Below, one piece after another: positions 34,860 to 44,497 of a DNA stretch of 59,061 nt (its first letter is position 1; each line of letters starts with the position of its first letter). The position numbers were made by a program, and so were the translations under genes. The stretch is from Accumulibacter sp. GTDB lineage: Bacteria; Pseudomonadota; Gammaproteobacteria; Burkholderiales; Rhodocyclaceae. The DNA lies in assembly GCF_023806625.1 (NCBI RefSeq), contig NZ_JAMTDX010000110.1, forward strand, positions 1 to 59,061, read 5' to 3'. The notes beneath the pieces were generated by a model. The model was not told the origin of the DNA, searched no databases, and was given only the letters and a program-made list of their open reading frames with translations.

Positions 34860-36386
34860 TCACTTCGCCGTCAGGAGGTTCAGCTGGAGTTGCTTCGACG
34901 CCCAGCGACTCTCCCGTGACAGGCCATGCCGCCCGTCCCGGGCAAGTTCGAGTGCCGCCAGGTAATCCTCGTCGACGTCGCCAGTCACGTACGATCCATC
35001 GAAACACGAGGTGTCGAAGCAGTGCAGGTCTGGCCGCAACTCGCTGATCGACGCCCTGAGTTCGTCCAGGTCCTGATAGACGAGCGCATCGGCACCGATC
35101 TCGCGGGCGATGTCCTCTGCGCTGCGTCCCGTGGCGATCAGCTCGGCCCGCGTCGGCATGTCGATTCCGTAGACGTTCGGATAGCGCACCGGCGGAGACG
35201 CCGAAGCAAAATAGACTTTCAGCGCACCCGCTGCCCGAGCCATTTCGACGATCTCCCGACTCGTCGTGCCGCGGACGATCGAGTCGTCGACGAGCAGGAC
35301 GCGCTTGCCCCTGAACTCCTGCGCCACGGTGTTCAGTTTCTGACGGACCGACCGCTTGCGCGTCGCCTGCCCGGGCATGATGAAGGTCCGGCCGATGTAG
35401 CGGTTCTTGACGAAGCCTTCGCGATAGGGCACGGCAATCCGCTCGGCCAGCTGCATCGCCGACGGACGACTCGAATCGGGGATCGGAATGACGACGTCGA
35501 TTTCTTCGACGGGAATGTAGCGAACCAGTTTGTCGGCCAGATGCTCGCCCATGCGCAGCCGGGCTTCGTAGACCGAGACACCGTCGATCACCGAATCAGG
35601 TCTGGCCAGGTAGACGAACTCGAAGATGCACGGCGAGAGCACCGCCCGACTGGCGCATTGCCGCTGATGAAGGCGGTGCTCGAGGTCGATGAAGATCGCC
35701 TCCCCCGGAGCGACATCGCGCAGTACCCGGAAACCGAGCGTGTCGAGGGCCACTGATTCGGAAGCGAACAGGTACTCGGGGCCAGCTGTCGTCTCGTTGA
35801 TTCCGAAAACCAGCGGCCTGATCCCGAAAGGGTCACGGAAGGCAAGCATGCCGTGACCGGCGATCATCGCCACCACCGCGTAGGCGCCCCGGCAACGGCG
35901 GTGGACTGCGGCCACCGCCGAAAAGATCGTGTCGAGGTTCAGGTGGCAGCCCTTTGCCGAGGACTGCAGTTCGTGCGCCAGTGTGTTGAGCAGCACCTCG
36001 GAGTCGGAGGTGGTGTTGATGTGCCGCAGATCCAGGCGATACATCTCCTCCTTGAGTTGTTCGGTATTGGTCAGGTTGCCGTTGTGTCCGAGAACTATTC
36101 CGAACGGCGAGTTGACGTAGAAGGGCTGCGAGAGTGCCGCATCGAACGCCGATCCGGCAGTCGGATAGCGGCAGTGAGCGATGCCCATCTGCCCGGGGAG
36201 GGCGCGCATGTTGCGCGTCCGGAAGACGTCACGAACCAGCCCGGGCCCCTTGTGCATATGGAAGGCATCGCTCTCGGCAGTGACGATTCCCGCAGCGTCC
36301 TGACCGCGGTGCTGGAGAACCATCAGGCCATCGTACAGCAACTGGTTGACCGCCGTCGTCGCGACAACTCCGAGAATCCCGCACAT
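34860..36386 (-). CDS. purF: Amidophosphoribosyltransferase
   Basis: First enzyme of purine synthesis, forming phosphoribosylamine from PRPP and glutamine. The 508 residues begin MCGILGVVA: removal of Met exposes the nucleophile Cys2. The glutaminase half continues with LQHRGQDAAGI and CRYPTAGS. The phosphoribosyltransferase half has the PRPP motif VLLVDDSIVRGTT. No long propeptide is present, as in E. coli. cvpA lies 10 bases upstream and metZ 5 bases downstream. Confidence 0.97.
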   Translation of the reverse strand: MCGILGVVATTAVNQLLYDGLMVLQHRGQDAAGIVTAESDAFHMHKGPGLVRDVFRTRNMRALPGQMGIAHCRYPTAGSAFDAALSQPFYVNSPFGIVLGHNGNLTNTEQLKEEMYRLDLRHINTTSDSEVLLNTLAHELQSSAKGCHLNLDTIFSAVAAVHRRCRGAYAVVAMIAGHGMLAFRDPFGIRPLVFGINETTAGPEYLFASESVALDTLGFRVLRDVAPGEAIFIDLEHRLHQRQCASRAVLSPCIFEFVYLARPDSVIDGVSVYEARLRMGEHLADKLVRYIPVEEIDVVIPIPDSSRPSAMQLAERIAVPYREGFVKNRYIGRTFIMPGQATRKRSVRQKLNTVAQEFRGKRVLLVDDSIVRGTTSREIVEMARAAGALKVYFASASPPVRYPNVYGIDMPTRAELIATGRSAEDIAREIGADALVYQDLDELRASISELRPDLHCFDTSCFDGSYVTGDVDEDYLAALELARDGRHGLSRESRWASKQLQLNLLTAK

Positions 36387-36396
36387 AGCTGTCTTC

Positions 36397-36885
36397 CTAC
36401 CCGAACCTGATCCGCCTGGCCACCTCTGATGGCAGCCAGGGCCTGCTCGCCAGAACGGCTGTTTCGAGTGGCGGCGCGAAGTACGCCTGGCTCCACCACT
36501 TCTCCTTTGGCAAGGTCGTCATGCCGCCGATGGCGACCAGTGTCAGGACGATCAGCAGGCCTCTCGCGAAACCGAAGACAACCCCGAGCAGCCGATCGCT
36601 CAGCGTCATGCCCAGGGCCCTGAGCAAGCTGCGCACGGCCAGGCGAAGCAGCGCCATGGCCACGAGCACGAGGAAGAAGACGGTTACCCAGCCAGCAACC
36701 AGGCGCAAGTCCGGGTCGGCGATACCGACGAACGATGCGGCGATCTGTCCCCCCCACCACTTGCCGGCAAAGAATGCCAGGATCCAGGCGACCAGCGCGA
36801 TGATCTCGCCGAGCACGCCACGCCACATGCCGAGCAGCAATGAAGCGCCGACGATCGCGATGACCCCGTAGTCGAAAACTGTCAT
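36397..36885 (-). CDS. cvpA: CvpA-family membrane protein
   Basis: Inner-membrane protein named for its need in colicin V production; its real role is envelope-related and not well defined. The 162 residues have four membrane helices, at about 5-22, 25-45, 62-84 and 101-122, with the characteristic FDYGVIAIVGASLLLGMWRG start and the SDRLLGVVFGFARGLLIV segment. It overlaps the SPOR gene by 4 bases (ATGA) and precedes purF, as in most proteobacteria. Confidence 0.93.
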   Translation of the reverse strand: MTVFDYGVIAIVGASLLLGMWRGVLGEIIALVAWILAFFAGKWWGGQIAASFVGIADPDLRLVAGWVTVFFLVLVAMALLRLAVRSLLRALGMTLSDRLLGVVFGFARGLLIVLTLVAIGGMTTLPKEKWWSQAYFAPPLETAVLASRPWLPSEVARRIRFG

Positions 36886-37916
36886 TGCCTGCCGGCGACG
36901 ACTCCGCTGACCCCCGCCTTGCGCAGTTTCTCGAGCGCCTTTTCGGCGGCCTCCCGATTCGGAAATGGCCCTGCCCGAACGCGGATCTTCTTGCCTTCGG
37001 GCGAATCGAGCACCTCCGTATAGCTGCTCACCCCGGCTCCGCTGATCTTCGCCTGCACCTGCCTGGCGTTCTCCGGGTTGGCGAACGCGCCGACGAGGAT
37101 CACCTGCTGGCCCCCGGCTTTCGCCGGTGTCGCGTCTGCCGACTTCGTGCTGTGCCCGGCAGAGTGGGCAGCGTCGTCGGCCACCGGTTTCGCGGCGTCG
37201 TCGGCGCCCGCGTCAGGCAACTTCTCGGCCTTGTCGGCCGGCTTCTCGGTCTTCCGTGCCGCCGCCGCATCTGCTGACGCCTTGGCCGCCCTGCTCTCGA
37301 GCGCTTTCTTCTCGGCGGCCTTCTTCTCGGCCGCCGACTTCTCGGCGGACGCTTTCTCGGCCGCCGCCTTTTTCTCCGCCGCAGCCTTTTCCGCGGCCTT
37401 CTTCTCGGCGGCAGCCTTCTCCGCCGCCTTCCTGTCTGCAACCGCCTTCTCTGCCACCTTCTTCTCCGCCGCAGCCTTTTCCGCGGCCTTCCTTTCGGCC
37501 GCAGCTCGTTCGGCGGCCTTCTTGTCGGCCGCCGCCCTGTCGGCAGCGGGCTTCTCCGCCGGCGCCTCTGCAGGTCTGCCCGATTGCTCCGCACCCTCGC
37601 GAATCGCGGCTGCTTCGGTGCCGACCGTCGCCGCCTTCGCTGGCGACTCGCCGCCGGCCTTGAGCGCCTCCCGCGCACCCGAGACGGTCGATGACTCGGC
37701 GGGCGACTCGCCGCGGGCAACCACTTCCCTCGCTCGCAACGGCGCCTGATCCTGTCCCGGAATGCGGATCTCGACGTCCTGTGCGGGCTGCTTCGGCTCC
37801 TCATCCATGACCATCGGCAGGACGACGGCAGCCAGTCCGGCAAATGCCACGGCGCCGACGAGTCGCCGTCGGGCCTTCTTCTTCAACTGCAATTGCGGAT
37901 CAGCTGAGTCGGTCAT
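36882..37916 (-). CDS. SPOR-domain protein with a TolA-like Ala/Lys/Glu helix (DedD-like)
   Basis: Predicted inner-membrane division-associated protein; SPOR domains bind denuded peptidoglycan at the septum. The 344 residues hold a short cytoplasmic segment with KKKARRR, one membrane helix (about 19-36, LVGAVAFAGLAAVVLPMVM), a long periplasmic Ala/Lys/Glu-rich region (about 115-225) predicted as a continuous helix resembling TolA, and a C-terminal SPOR domain (about 268-344, VILVGAFANPENARQVQAKI). The position between folC and cvpA is that of dedD. It overlaps both neighbours by 4 bases. The helix is far longer than in E. coli DedD. Confidence 0.87.
   Translation of the reverse strand: MTDSADPQLQLKKKARRRLVGAVAFAGLAAVVLPMVMDEEPKQPAQDVEIRIPGQDQAPLRAREVVARGESPAESSTVSGAREALKAGGESPAKAATVGTEAAAIREGAEQSGRPAEAPAEKPAADRAAADKKAAERAAAERKAAEKAAAEKKVAEKAVADRKAAEKAAAEKKAAEKAAAEKKAAAEKASAEKSAAEKKAAEKKALESRAAKASADAAAARKTEKPADKAEKLPDAGADDAAKPVADDAAHSAGHSTKSADATPAKAGGQQVILVGAFANPENARQVQAKISGAGVSSYTEVLDSPEGKKIRVRAGPFPNREAAEKALEKLRKAGVSGVVAGRQ
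37290..37560. repeat. Low-complexity repeats encoding the AEKKAAEKAA-type helix
   Basis: Imperfect short repeats built from blocks such as GCGGCCTTCTTCTCGGC run through this stretch inside the SPOR gene. They encode Ala/Lys/Glu units of five to ten residues. Such tracts can expand or contract by recombination or slippage, so strain-to-strain length differences are likely. Confidence 0.7.
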
Positions 37917-39283
37917 TGCTGTGAGAAATGGCCATCGCTTCGCGCCGCGCAACGGCCGCGCTGCAAGCTGCGCATCACCGCGGCGACGGTATGGAACGAT
38001 CCAAAAACCAGAATTCTATCATTTTCATCAGCCAGCTCGGCCGCACGCGCAAAGGCTGCTGCCGGGTCGCTCAGGCACTCGATGCGACCACCGAGGGCGC
38101 CCTTTTCTATGGCCGACACGAGTTCCGCGGACGGCGCGCCGCGGGCGACGGCAAGATCAGCCAGCAACCAGACGTCCACCCTGCCGGACAATGGAGCCAG
38201 CGAACTGGCGATGTCCTTGTCGGCCAACATCCCGGCAACCGCCAGGGTCCGCGCGCAATAGGGCATCCCGGCCAGGCTGTTGGCCAAGCTCGAGACGGCC
38301 TGCGGGTTGTGCGCGACGTCCAGAACGACCGCCGGACGACCCGGCAGGACCTGACACCGCCCCGGCAACTCAACTTCGACGATCGCCCGGCGGACCGCCG
38401 CCATCGTCAGCGGCAGACGCGGCCTGAGCACCTCGACGGCGGCCAGTGCAACCGACGCGTTGCGCAGCTGGCCAGCACCGCGCAGCGCGGGCGCGGCCAG
38501 GCCGCCGCGGCGACGCCCGTCGCGCGCCCAGAAGGTCCATTGCCCGCGGTCTCCGAAATAACCGAAGTCGCGACCAAGCAGCCAGAGATCGGCGCCCACC
38601 TTTCCGGCGTGGTCGACGAGCGAGCGCGGTGGATCGGGGTCGGCGCAGAGCGCCGGTTTGCCCGCTCTGAAGATGCCCGCTTTCTCGAAACCGATCGCCT
38701 CCCGCGTGCTGCCAAGCCAGTCGGTGTGATCGAGCGCAACGCCGGTGACGATCGCACAATCGCCGTCGTAGGCATTGACCGCATCGAGACGGCCACCAAG
38801 GCCAACTTCGAGGATCATCACCTCGACCTGACGCGCCGCGAAGGCCTCGACCGCAGCCAGCGTTCCAAACTCGAAATAGGTCAGCGGAACGTCGCCAGCC
38901 GCCCTGCGCGCTTCGTCGACGGCGGCAAACGCGGCGCACAGACCCAGATCGTCGATCGGCTGGCGATCGATGCGCACCCGTTCGTTGTAGGCCAGCAGGT
39001 GAGGAGACGTGTAGCAGCCGACGCGATAGCCGGAGAAACGATACACCGCTTCGAGATAGGCGCAGGTCGATCCCTTGCCGTTGGTTCCGCCGACGACGAT
39101 CACCGGGCAGCGAGGGTCGCCAGACAGCTCACGCCTGACCCTCTGGACGCGATCGAGCCCGAGCTCGATTCCCGCCTGGCCGCGCGGATGCAGGTCTTCG
39201 AGATACTCCAGCCAGCGGTCGACGGAGGGATCGGAAGGGGTTCGCGCGTCTGCTCGCCGCCGTGGCCACTCCGCGGCGCTCAC
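37913..39283 (-). CDS. folC: Bifunctional folylpolyglutamate/dihydrofolate synthase
   Basis: Adds glutamate to dihydropteroate and folates, a late step of the pathway to which FolP in this window also belongs. The 456 residues start at a GTG (39283), 10 bases after accD. Mur-ligase-like motifs are the P-loop VGGTNGKGSTCAYLE, YTSPHL, the Glu/His region EVGLGGRLDAVNA, and VLDVAHNPQA. The C-terminal domain ends in VFGSFHTVAAVM. It overlaps the SPOR gene by 4 bases. Confidence 0.95.
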   Translation of the reverse strand: MSAAEWPRRRADARTPSDPSVDRWLEYLEDLHPRGQAGIELGLDRVQRVRRELSGDPRCPVIVVGGTNGKGSTCAYLEAVYRFSGYRVGCYTSPHLLAYNERVRIDRQPIDDLGLCAAFAAVDEARRAAGDVPLTYFEFGTLAAVEAFAARQVEVMILEVGLGGRLDAVNAYDGDCAIVTGVALDHTDWLGSTREAIGFEKAGIFRAGKPALCADPDPPRSLVDHAGKVGADLWLLGRDFGYFGDRGQWTFWARDGRRRGGLAAPALRGAGQLRNASVALAAVEVLRPRLPLTMAAVRRAIVEVELPGRCQVLPGRPAVVLDVAHNPQAVSSLANSLAGMPYCARTLAVAGMLADKDIASSLAPLSGRVDVWLLADLAVARGAPSAELVSAIEKGALGGRIECLSDPAAAFARAAELADENDRILVFGSFHTVAAVMRSLQRGRCAARSDGHFSQQ

Positions 39284-39293
39284 GCCCCTGGGC

Positions 39294-40166
39294 TCACGAT
39301 ATCCGGGGCCGCTGCTGTAGAAGCGCCAGCAGGCGCGCCACGCGCTCGCGCATTTCGCGCCGGTCGACGATCAGATCGATCGCGCCCTTTTCGAGCAGGA
39401 ACTCGGAACGCTGAAAGCCGGGCGGCAAGGTCTCTCTGACCGTCTGCTCGATCACCCGCGGGCCGGCAAAACCGATCAGCGCACCGGGCTCGGCGATGAC
39501 CACGTCGCCGATGAAGGCAAAGGACGCCGACACGCCGCCCATCGTCGGATCGGTAAGGATCGAGACGAACGGCAGTCGAGCCTCGGCGAGGCGTGTCAGG
39601 ATCGCCGCTGTCTTGGCCATCTGCATCAGCGAGAACAGGCCCTCCTGCATGCGCGCGCCCCCCGAAGCACTGACGCAGATGAACGGCGCGCGCTGCTCGA
39701 TCGCCGTCTGCACGCCACGCACGAAGCGCTCGCCAAGCACCGACCCCATCGAGCCACCCATGAAGTCGAACTCGAAGACCGCGACGACTACCGGAATGCT
39801 CCGGATCGAGCCCCGCACGACGACCAGCGCGTCAGTCTCCCCGGTTGTCTCGGTCGCTTCCCGAAGTCGCTCGGGGTACGGTCTGCTGTCCGTGAACGAC
39901 AGCGAGTCGACTGGCAGAACCTCGTCACCAATGGCCGAACGGCCGTCGGTGTCGAGCAGGACGTCGAGCCGGCCTCTTGCGTCGATGCGCTTGTGGTGCC
40001 CGCATTTCGGACAGACGTTGGAATTCCTGGCCAGGTCGGTCGCGTAGAGCACGGCGTCGCACGCTCGGCACTTGCTCCACAGGCCTTCGGGCAGCGGCGA
40101 CTTGCGCGTCTCGCCGTTCTCGTGGCGCTTGATCTTTGGCGGCAGGAGTTTGTTCAGCCAGCCCAT
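39294..40166 (-). CDS. accD: Acetyl-CoA carboxylase carboxyltransferase subunit beta
   Basis: Transfers carboxyl from biotin to acetyl-CoA together with AccA, making malonyl-CoA for fatty acids. The 290 residues begin [13 protein letters not shown] and contain the N-terminal zinc ribbon with Cys33, Cys36, Cys52 and Cys55, then the crotonase-like core with [12 protein letters not shown] and [11 protein letters not shown]. Its first 13 bases overlap the end of trpA, a very common proteobacterial arrangement. Confidence 0.97.
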   Translation of the reverse strand: MGWLNKLLPPKIKRHENGETRKSPLPEGLWSKCRACDAVLYATDLARNSNVCPKCGHHKRIDARGRLDVLLDTDGRSAIGDEVLPVDSLSFTDSRPYPERLREATETTGETDALVVVRGSIRSIPVVVAVFEFDFMGGSMGSVLGERFVRGVQTAIEQRAPFICVSASGGARMQEGLFSLMQMAKTAAILTRLAEARLPFVSILTDPTMGGVSASFAFIGDVVIAEPGALIGFAGPRVIEQTVRETLPPGFQRSEFLLEKGAIDLIVDRREMRERVARLLALLQQRPRIS

Positions 40167-40987
40167 TTGGCTCCTTTCCCACCCGCTGTCACACTGTCCA
40201 CGCCGCAGCGAAGTTCCGCGAGCAGCACGGCGACCCTGTCGCAGACGGTCTCCCGCGCCGAGTGTTCGATCTCCTCGATGATCCGGCTGCCGACGACGAC
40301 CGCATCGGCCACCTCGGCAACCGCTGCGGCGGTCGCTGCGTCGCGGATCCCGAAGCCGACGCCGACGGGGACGCCGGTGCGTGCCCGAATTCCGGGAATC
40401 CGGGCGGCAACCGCGGCGACATCGAGAGCAGCCGACCCGGTGACCCCTTTCAGTGACACGTAATAGATATAGCCGCTGGCCAGCGTGCCGACCTGCGCGA
40501 TGCGCTCTTCGCTCGACGTCGGTGCGAGCAGGAAGATCGGATCGAGCGAGTGTGCGCGCAGCACGCTGACGAAGGCCCGGCTTTCCTCGGGCGGATAGTC
40601 GACGACCAGAACGCCGTCCACTCCGGCTGCGGCCGCTGCCGCAGCAAATTCGTCGAGGCCCATCGCCTCGACCGGGTTTGCATAACCCATCAGGACGACC
40701 GGTGTCTCTCGATCATCGTGGCGAAACGAAGCGACCAATGCGAGAACCTGTCGCAGGCTCACGCCATTGGCGAGCGCTCGCTCGGAGGCCCGCTGAATGA
40801 TCGGCCCGTCGGCCATCGGGTCCGAGAAAGGTACGCCGAGTTCGATGATGTCGGCACCGGCCTGGACCAGTGCGTGCATCAGCGGCACGGTCAGCGCCGG
40901 ATCGGGATCCCCGGCGGTAATGAACGGAATCAGCGCCTTGCGCTGCTGCGCGCGCAGCTTTCCGAAGAGACCCGCTATCCTTGTCAT
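40154..40987 (-). CDS. trpA: Tryptophan synthase alpha chain
   Basis: Cleaves indole-3-glycerol phosphate to indole and glyceraldehyde-3-phosphate and passes indole to TrpB. It has 277 residues, slightly longer than E. coli (268). The catalytic Glu is in [18 protein letters not shown], and the second acidic residue in [13 protein letters not shown]. The phosphate-binding GVGFGIRD is present. The ATG at 40987 is 1 base after the trpB stop; the end overlaps accD by 13 bases. Confidence 0.97.
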   Translation of the reverse strand: MTRIAGLFGKLRAQQRKALIPFITAGDPDPALTVPLMHALVQAGADIIELGVPFSDPMADGPIIQRASERALANGVSLRQVLALVASFRHDDRETPVVLMGYANPVEAMGLDEFAAAAAAAGVDGVLVVDYPPEESRAFVSVLRAHSLDPIFLLAPTSSEERIAQVGTLASGYIYYVSLKGVTGSAALDVAAVAARIPGIRARTGVPVGVGFGIRDAATAAAVAEVADAVVVGSRIIEEIEHSARETVCDRVAVLLAELRCGVDSVTAGGKGAKWAG

Positions 40988-40988
40988 C

Positions 40989-42194
40989 TCAGAACCTGAT
41001 TCCCGAACGCTCGGCGACCGTGTGGATGTCCTTGTCGCCGCGCCCCGACAGGTTGACCAGCAGAATGGCGTCGCGGGCCAGCTTCGGGGCGAGGCTGGCA
41101 GCGTAAGCCAGAGCATGGCTCGACTCGAGTGCCGGAATGATGCCCTCGAGACGGCAGAGATCGTGAAACGCCTGCAGCGCCTCGCCATCGCTGACGCTGA
41201 CGTACTCGGCCCGGCCGCAGTCCTTGAGCCAGGCGTGTTCCGGCCCGACTCCCGGGTAGTCGAGGCCCGCCGAAATCGAATGCGTCTCGCTGATCTGACC
41301 GTTCTCGTCCTGGAGAAGGTACGTGCGGTTGCCGTGCAGGACACCGGGACGGCCAGCGGTCAGCGAGGCGGCATGACGCCCCGAGCCCAGGCCCTCACCT
41401 GCAGCCTCGACGCCGATCAGGCGAACGCCACCGACCGGGATGTACGGATGAAAGATCCCCATCGCATTCGATCCGCCGCCGACACAGGCGATCACCGCGT
41501 CTGGCTGACGCCCGCATTGCTCCTGCATCTGGGCGATCGCCTCGCGACCGATCACCGACTGGAAGTCGCGAACCATCATCGGATAGGGATGGGGTCCGGC
41601 GACCGTGCCGATGATGTAGAAGGTATCCGAGACGTTGGTCACCCAGTCGCGCATCGCCTCGTTCAGCGCGTCCTTGAGGGTTCGTGACCCGCTGTCCACC
41701 GGAACCACACGGGCACCGAGCAGTTTCATCCGGTAGACGTTCGCCGCCTGGCGCCGCATGTCTTCCGACCCCATGTAAACGACGCAGGTCATGCCATAGC
41801 GCGCGGCGACCGTCGCGGTTGCCACCCCATGCTGGCCAGCCCCCGTCTCGGCGATCACCCTCGCCTTGCCCATCCGCCGGGCGAGCAGCGCCTGCCCGAT
41901 GCAGTTGTTGATCTTGTGCGCCCCGGTATGGTTGAGGTCTTCGCGCTTGAGGAAGATCTGCGCGCCGCCGAGGACGGCAGACCAGTGTCGCGCGTGATAC
42001 AGCGGGCTCGGCCGGCCGACGTAGTGCTTGAGTTCGTGCTCGAATTCGGCGATGAACTGCGCGTCGCGCTGGGCTGCCGCGTAGGCTTCCTTGAGTTCGT
42101 CGAGCGCCGCGATCAGCGTCTCGGCGACGAACACGCCGCCATACTGGCCGAAATGACCGCTGGCGTCGGGCAGGTCGTATTCAGGCAAGGCCAT
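40989..42194 (-). CDS. trpB: Tryptophan synthase beta chain
   Basis: PLP enzyme that joins indole and serine into tryptophan. The 401 residues include the PLP-Lys region [14 protein letters not shown], the catalytic-Glu segment [12 protein letters not shown], the phosphate-binding GGGSNAMG, and ESSHALAYA. The ATG at 42194 has an AGGAGA site 7 bases upstream; a TTG two codons earlier is less likely. It is separated from trpF by 165 bases with a hairpin. Confidence 0.98.
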   Translation of the reverse strand: MALPEYDLPDASGHFGQYGGVFVAETLIAALDELKEAYAAAQRDAQFIAEFEHELKHYVGRPSPLYHARHWSAVLGGAQIFLKREDLNHTGAHKINNCIGQALLARRMGKARVIAETGAGQHGVATATVAARYGMTCVVYMGSEDMRRQAANVYRMKLLGARVVPVDSGSRTLKDALNEAMRDWVTNVSDTFYIIGTVAGPHPYPMMVRDFQSVIGREAIAQMQEQCGRQPDAVIACVGGGSNAMGIFHPYIPVGGVRLIGVEAAGEGLGSGRHAASLTAGRPGVLHGNRTYLLQDENGQISETHSISAGLDYPGVGPEHAWLKDCGRAEYVSVSDGEALQAFHDLCRLEGIIPALESSHALAYAASLAPKLARDAILLVNLSGRGDKDIHTVAERSGIRF

Positions 42195-42235
42195 CAGCAA
42201 TCTCCTGGGTGGGGTGACGAAATCGTGTTTGTCCA

Positions 42236-42253
42236 GCCTGCACGAGTGCAGGC
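42236..42253. other. Hairpin in the trpF-trpB gap
   Basis: GCCTGCA (42236-42242) and TGCAGGC (42247-42253) form a 7-base stem with a 4-base loop, 42 bases before the trpB ATG. It is followed by no T-run, so it may be an mRNA-processing or stability element rather than a terminator. I saw nothing else in the 165-base gap. Confidence 0.4.
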
Positions 42254-42359
42254 GGTCGCTCCCACCTCAGCGATGTCGGGCCAAGTGGCGTCGCCAGCTA
42301 ATTCGAGTGCGTCCGCCGGAATCCCTGCGCATGAAAGAGTCCCGTGACCACCGCGCGCG

Positions 42360-42995
42360 TCAAGCCCACCCCCGCCCTGCAGTCGCCCGCACGGCGGCGA
42401 CGAAGGCGCGCATCCTTTCGGCGTCCTTGACGCCCTTGCCGACCTCCACGCCCGACGAGACGTCGACCGCATCAGGACGAAGGCGGCGTATCGCCTCGCC
42501 GACATTGCCGGCATCGAGTCCGCCGGAGAGGATCACCGGCTTGCCAAGCGACGCGGGCACGAGCGACCAGTCGAATACTCTGCCCGCGCCTCCGTAGCCG
42601 TCGACGAAGGCATCCAGAAGTATCGCCTGAGCCGAAGGAAAGGACGCCGCGTATTGTAACAAATCCATCCCCGGCCTGACTCGCGCAGCCTTGATGTACG
42701 GCCGGTCGAACTGTCGACAGTACGCTTCGTCCTCTTCACCGTGGAACTGCAGCAGATGGATCGGCACCGCGGTGAGAGTGGCCCGCACTTCGGCAGCCGG
42801 GGCATTGACGAACAGCCCGACGATGGTCACCAACGGCGGGACGGCGCTCGCCAGACAGGCAGCGGTGTGCAGATCGACGTAGCGGGGGCTCGGCCTATAG
42901 AAGACCAGTCCGACTGCGTCGGCACCAGCCGCGACCGCGCCGACCACGTCTTCGATCCGGGTCAGCCCGCAGATCTTGATGCGCGGTGTGCTCAC
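42360..42995 (-). CDS. trpF: Phosphoribosylanthranilate isomerase
   Basis: Amadori isomerisation in tryptophan synthesis. The 211 residues form a TIM barrel with the opening [13 protein letters not shown] (catalytic Cys), LLQFHGEED, the catalytic Asp in [11 protein letters not shown], and the phosphate-binding [10 protein letters not shown]. It starts at a GTG (42995) that overlaps the truA stop (GTGA), which indicates translational coupling. The truA-trpF-trpB-trpA order is typical for betaproteobacteria; trpE, trpG, trpD and trpC are not in the window. Confidence 0.95.
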   Translation of the reverse strand: MSTPRIKICGLTRIEDVVGAVAAGADAVGLVFYRPSPRYVDLHTAACLASAVPPLVTIVGLFVNAPAAEVRATLTAVPIHLLQFHGEEDEAYCRQFDRPYIKAARVRPGMDLLQYAASFPSAQAILLDAFVDGYGGAGRVFDWSLVPASLGKPVILSGGLDAGNVGEAIRRLRPDAVDVSSGVEVGKGVKDAERMRAFVAAVRATAGRGWA

Positions 42996-43810
42996 GACGC
43001 CCCTCCCGGATGGTCGCTGGTTGCCCGGAACAGCGGCAGAATTTCCGTCTCCCCGTCGACCGGCAGACCCCATTCCGGCGCGTAGCTCACCGAGAGGAGA
43101 TAGAGACCGGCGGCGCTGAAGGTCGGCGCAGCCAGGCGGCGATCGCCACTGGCCAGCAGGTCGGCGATCCATTCAGCCGGGTACCTGCCCTGCCCGACGG
43201 CGACGAGACTGCCGACCAGATTGCGAACCATGTGGTGAAGGAACGCCGAAGCTTCGAAATCGAAAACGATCATCTCACCCAGACGCCGCACGTCGGCGCG
43301 GTGCATGACCTTGACCGGCGAGGCGGCCTGACATTCGGCTGCCCGAAAAGCCGAAAAATCGCGCTCGCCGCGAAGCAGCGTCGCTGCCGCCTGCATGGCT
43401 GGGAGATCAAGGGGATGATGATACCACCCCACCCGGCCGTGCCAGACGCCCGGGCGATGCTTCCGGTTGACCAACAGATAGCGGTAGTGACGCGACCGGG
43501 CCGAAAACCGGGCATGGAAACTCGCTGGAACCGGGTACGCCCAGCGCACGGCCACTGCCGATGGCAGGAAGGTGTTCGCACCGCGAACCCAGGCAAACAT
43601 CGAACGGTCGAGCGGCGTGTCGAAATGCACGACCTGGCCGAGGGCATGGACGTTGGCATCGGTGCGCCCAGCGCAGACGACATCCACCGGCATCGCCGCG
43701 AATTGCCCGAGCGCATGCTGCAGCGCGTCCTGCACCGTGCCGCCACCCGGTTGCCGCTGCCAGCCGCGGAATCGGCTTCCGTCGTACTCGACCGCCAGAG
43801 CGACCCTCAT
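42992..43810 (-). CDS. truA: tRNA pseudouridine(38-40) synthase
   Basis: Converts uridines 38-40 of the tRNA anticodon arm to pseudouridine. The 272 residues match the family. It begins [18 protein letters not shown], with the nucleophile Asp51 in [18 protein letters not shown]. Other family parts are HYRYLL and [13 protein letters not shown]. The ATG at 43810 overlaps the upstream membrane-protein stop (ATGA), and its stop overlaps trpF by 4 bases. Confidence 0.97.
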   Translation of the reverse strand: MRVALAVEYDGSRFRGWQRQPGGGTVQDALQHALGQFAAMPVDVVCAGRTDANVHALGQVVHFDTPLDRSMFAWVRGANTFLPSAVAVRWAYPVPASFHARFSARSRHYRYLLVNRKHRPGVWHGRVGWYHHPLDLPAMQAAATLLRGERDFSAFRAAECQAASPVKVMHRADVRRLGEMIVFDFEASAFLHHMVRNLVGSLVAVGQGRYPAEWIADLLASGDRRLAAPTFSAAGLYLLSVSYAPEWGLPVDGETEILPLFRATSDHPGGAS

Positions 43811-44409
43811 GCATACCCTCGCCCGAACCAGGCGAGGACCCCGAGGCATGCGAAAACCAGCGCGATCGTCAGCCGATCGGCGTTCGAGAACGGCGGATCG
43901 CGAAGCTCGAACACCTCTCCGGCGCTGCTCTCCGGCATGTCGATCAGCTCGTGCCAGACGGCCGGCCGGGGCGCCTGATCGAGATACTCGAGGACCAGCA
44001 GCAGACGAACGACGCCGCGGTCCGGATTCAGGCCGAGAGGCCGCAATGACCCGAGCAGCCGGTGAATCCCGGTCATCAGCTCGGGCAAGGCCATCGTCTG
44101 GCGCAGCACGGCCACGCTGAAGAGCAGCAGTGCAATGCGCGCAAGTTGCACGGACGCATCGAAGACTCCCTCGCGGCTCGGCGACAGCGGAGCGTCCCAT
44201 ATCGCTTCGCCCGGCACGCCCCAGGCGAGAATCAGCCAGAGCGAGGCGAGGAGCCAACGCGAACGCGCGACGAGTTGCCCGCAGCGGCGCAGCGCCGCCC
44301 TTCCGAAAAGCGGGATGACCGGCACGAGGAGCCAGAGAAAGCGGCCGTCGAGTGACTGGATCGCGACCACGGCCAGCAGCCACACGAGCAGCCGGGCACT
44401 GGGGTGCAT
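43807..44409 (-). CDS. CbiQ/EcfT-like integral membrane protein (orphan)
   Basis: A 200-residue membrane protein of uncertain function between fimV and truA. Helices are visible at about 5-36, 48-66 and 86-108, with a last one near 181-198. The segment [21 protein letters not shown] followed by LLLVLEYLD resembles the coupling region of ECF-transporter T components (CbiQ family), where short motifs contact the ATPases. No ECF ATPase or S component is nearby, so a transporter role is unproven. It is translationally coupled to truA (4-base overlap). Confidence 0.6.
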   Translation of the reverse strand: MHPSARLLVWLLAVVAIQSLDGRFLWLLVPVIPLFGRAALRRCGQLVARSRWLLASLWLILAWGVPGEAIWDAPLSPSREGVFDASVQLARIALLLFSVAVLRQTMALPELMTGIHRLLGSLRPLGLNPDRGVVRLLLVLEYLDQAPRPAVWHELIDMPESSAGEVFELRDPPFSNADRLTIALVFACLGVLAWFGRGYA

Positions 44410-44497
44410 CAGCGTCCTTTCCGTTCAGCGGCCTGGCCGCTCCAGCCCGACCGCAGCCCCCACGGTGGCTCGGCCCGAACGTTTCAGCTGTGGATGG

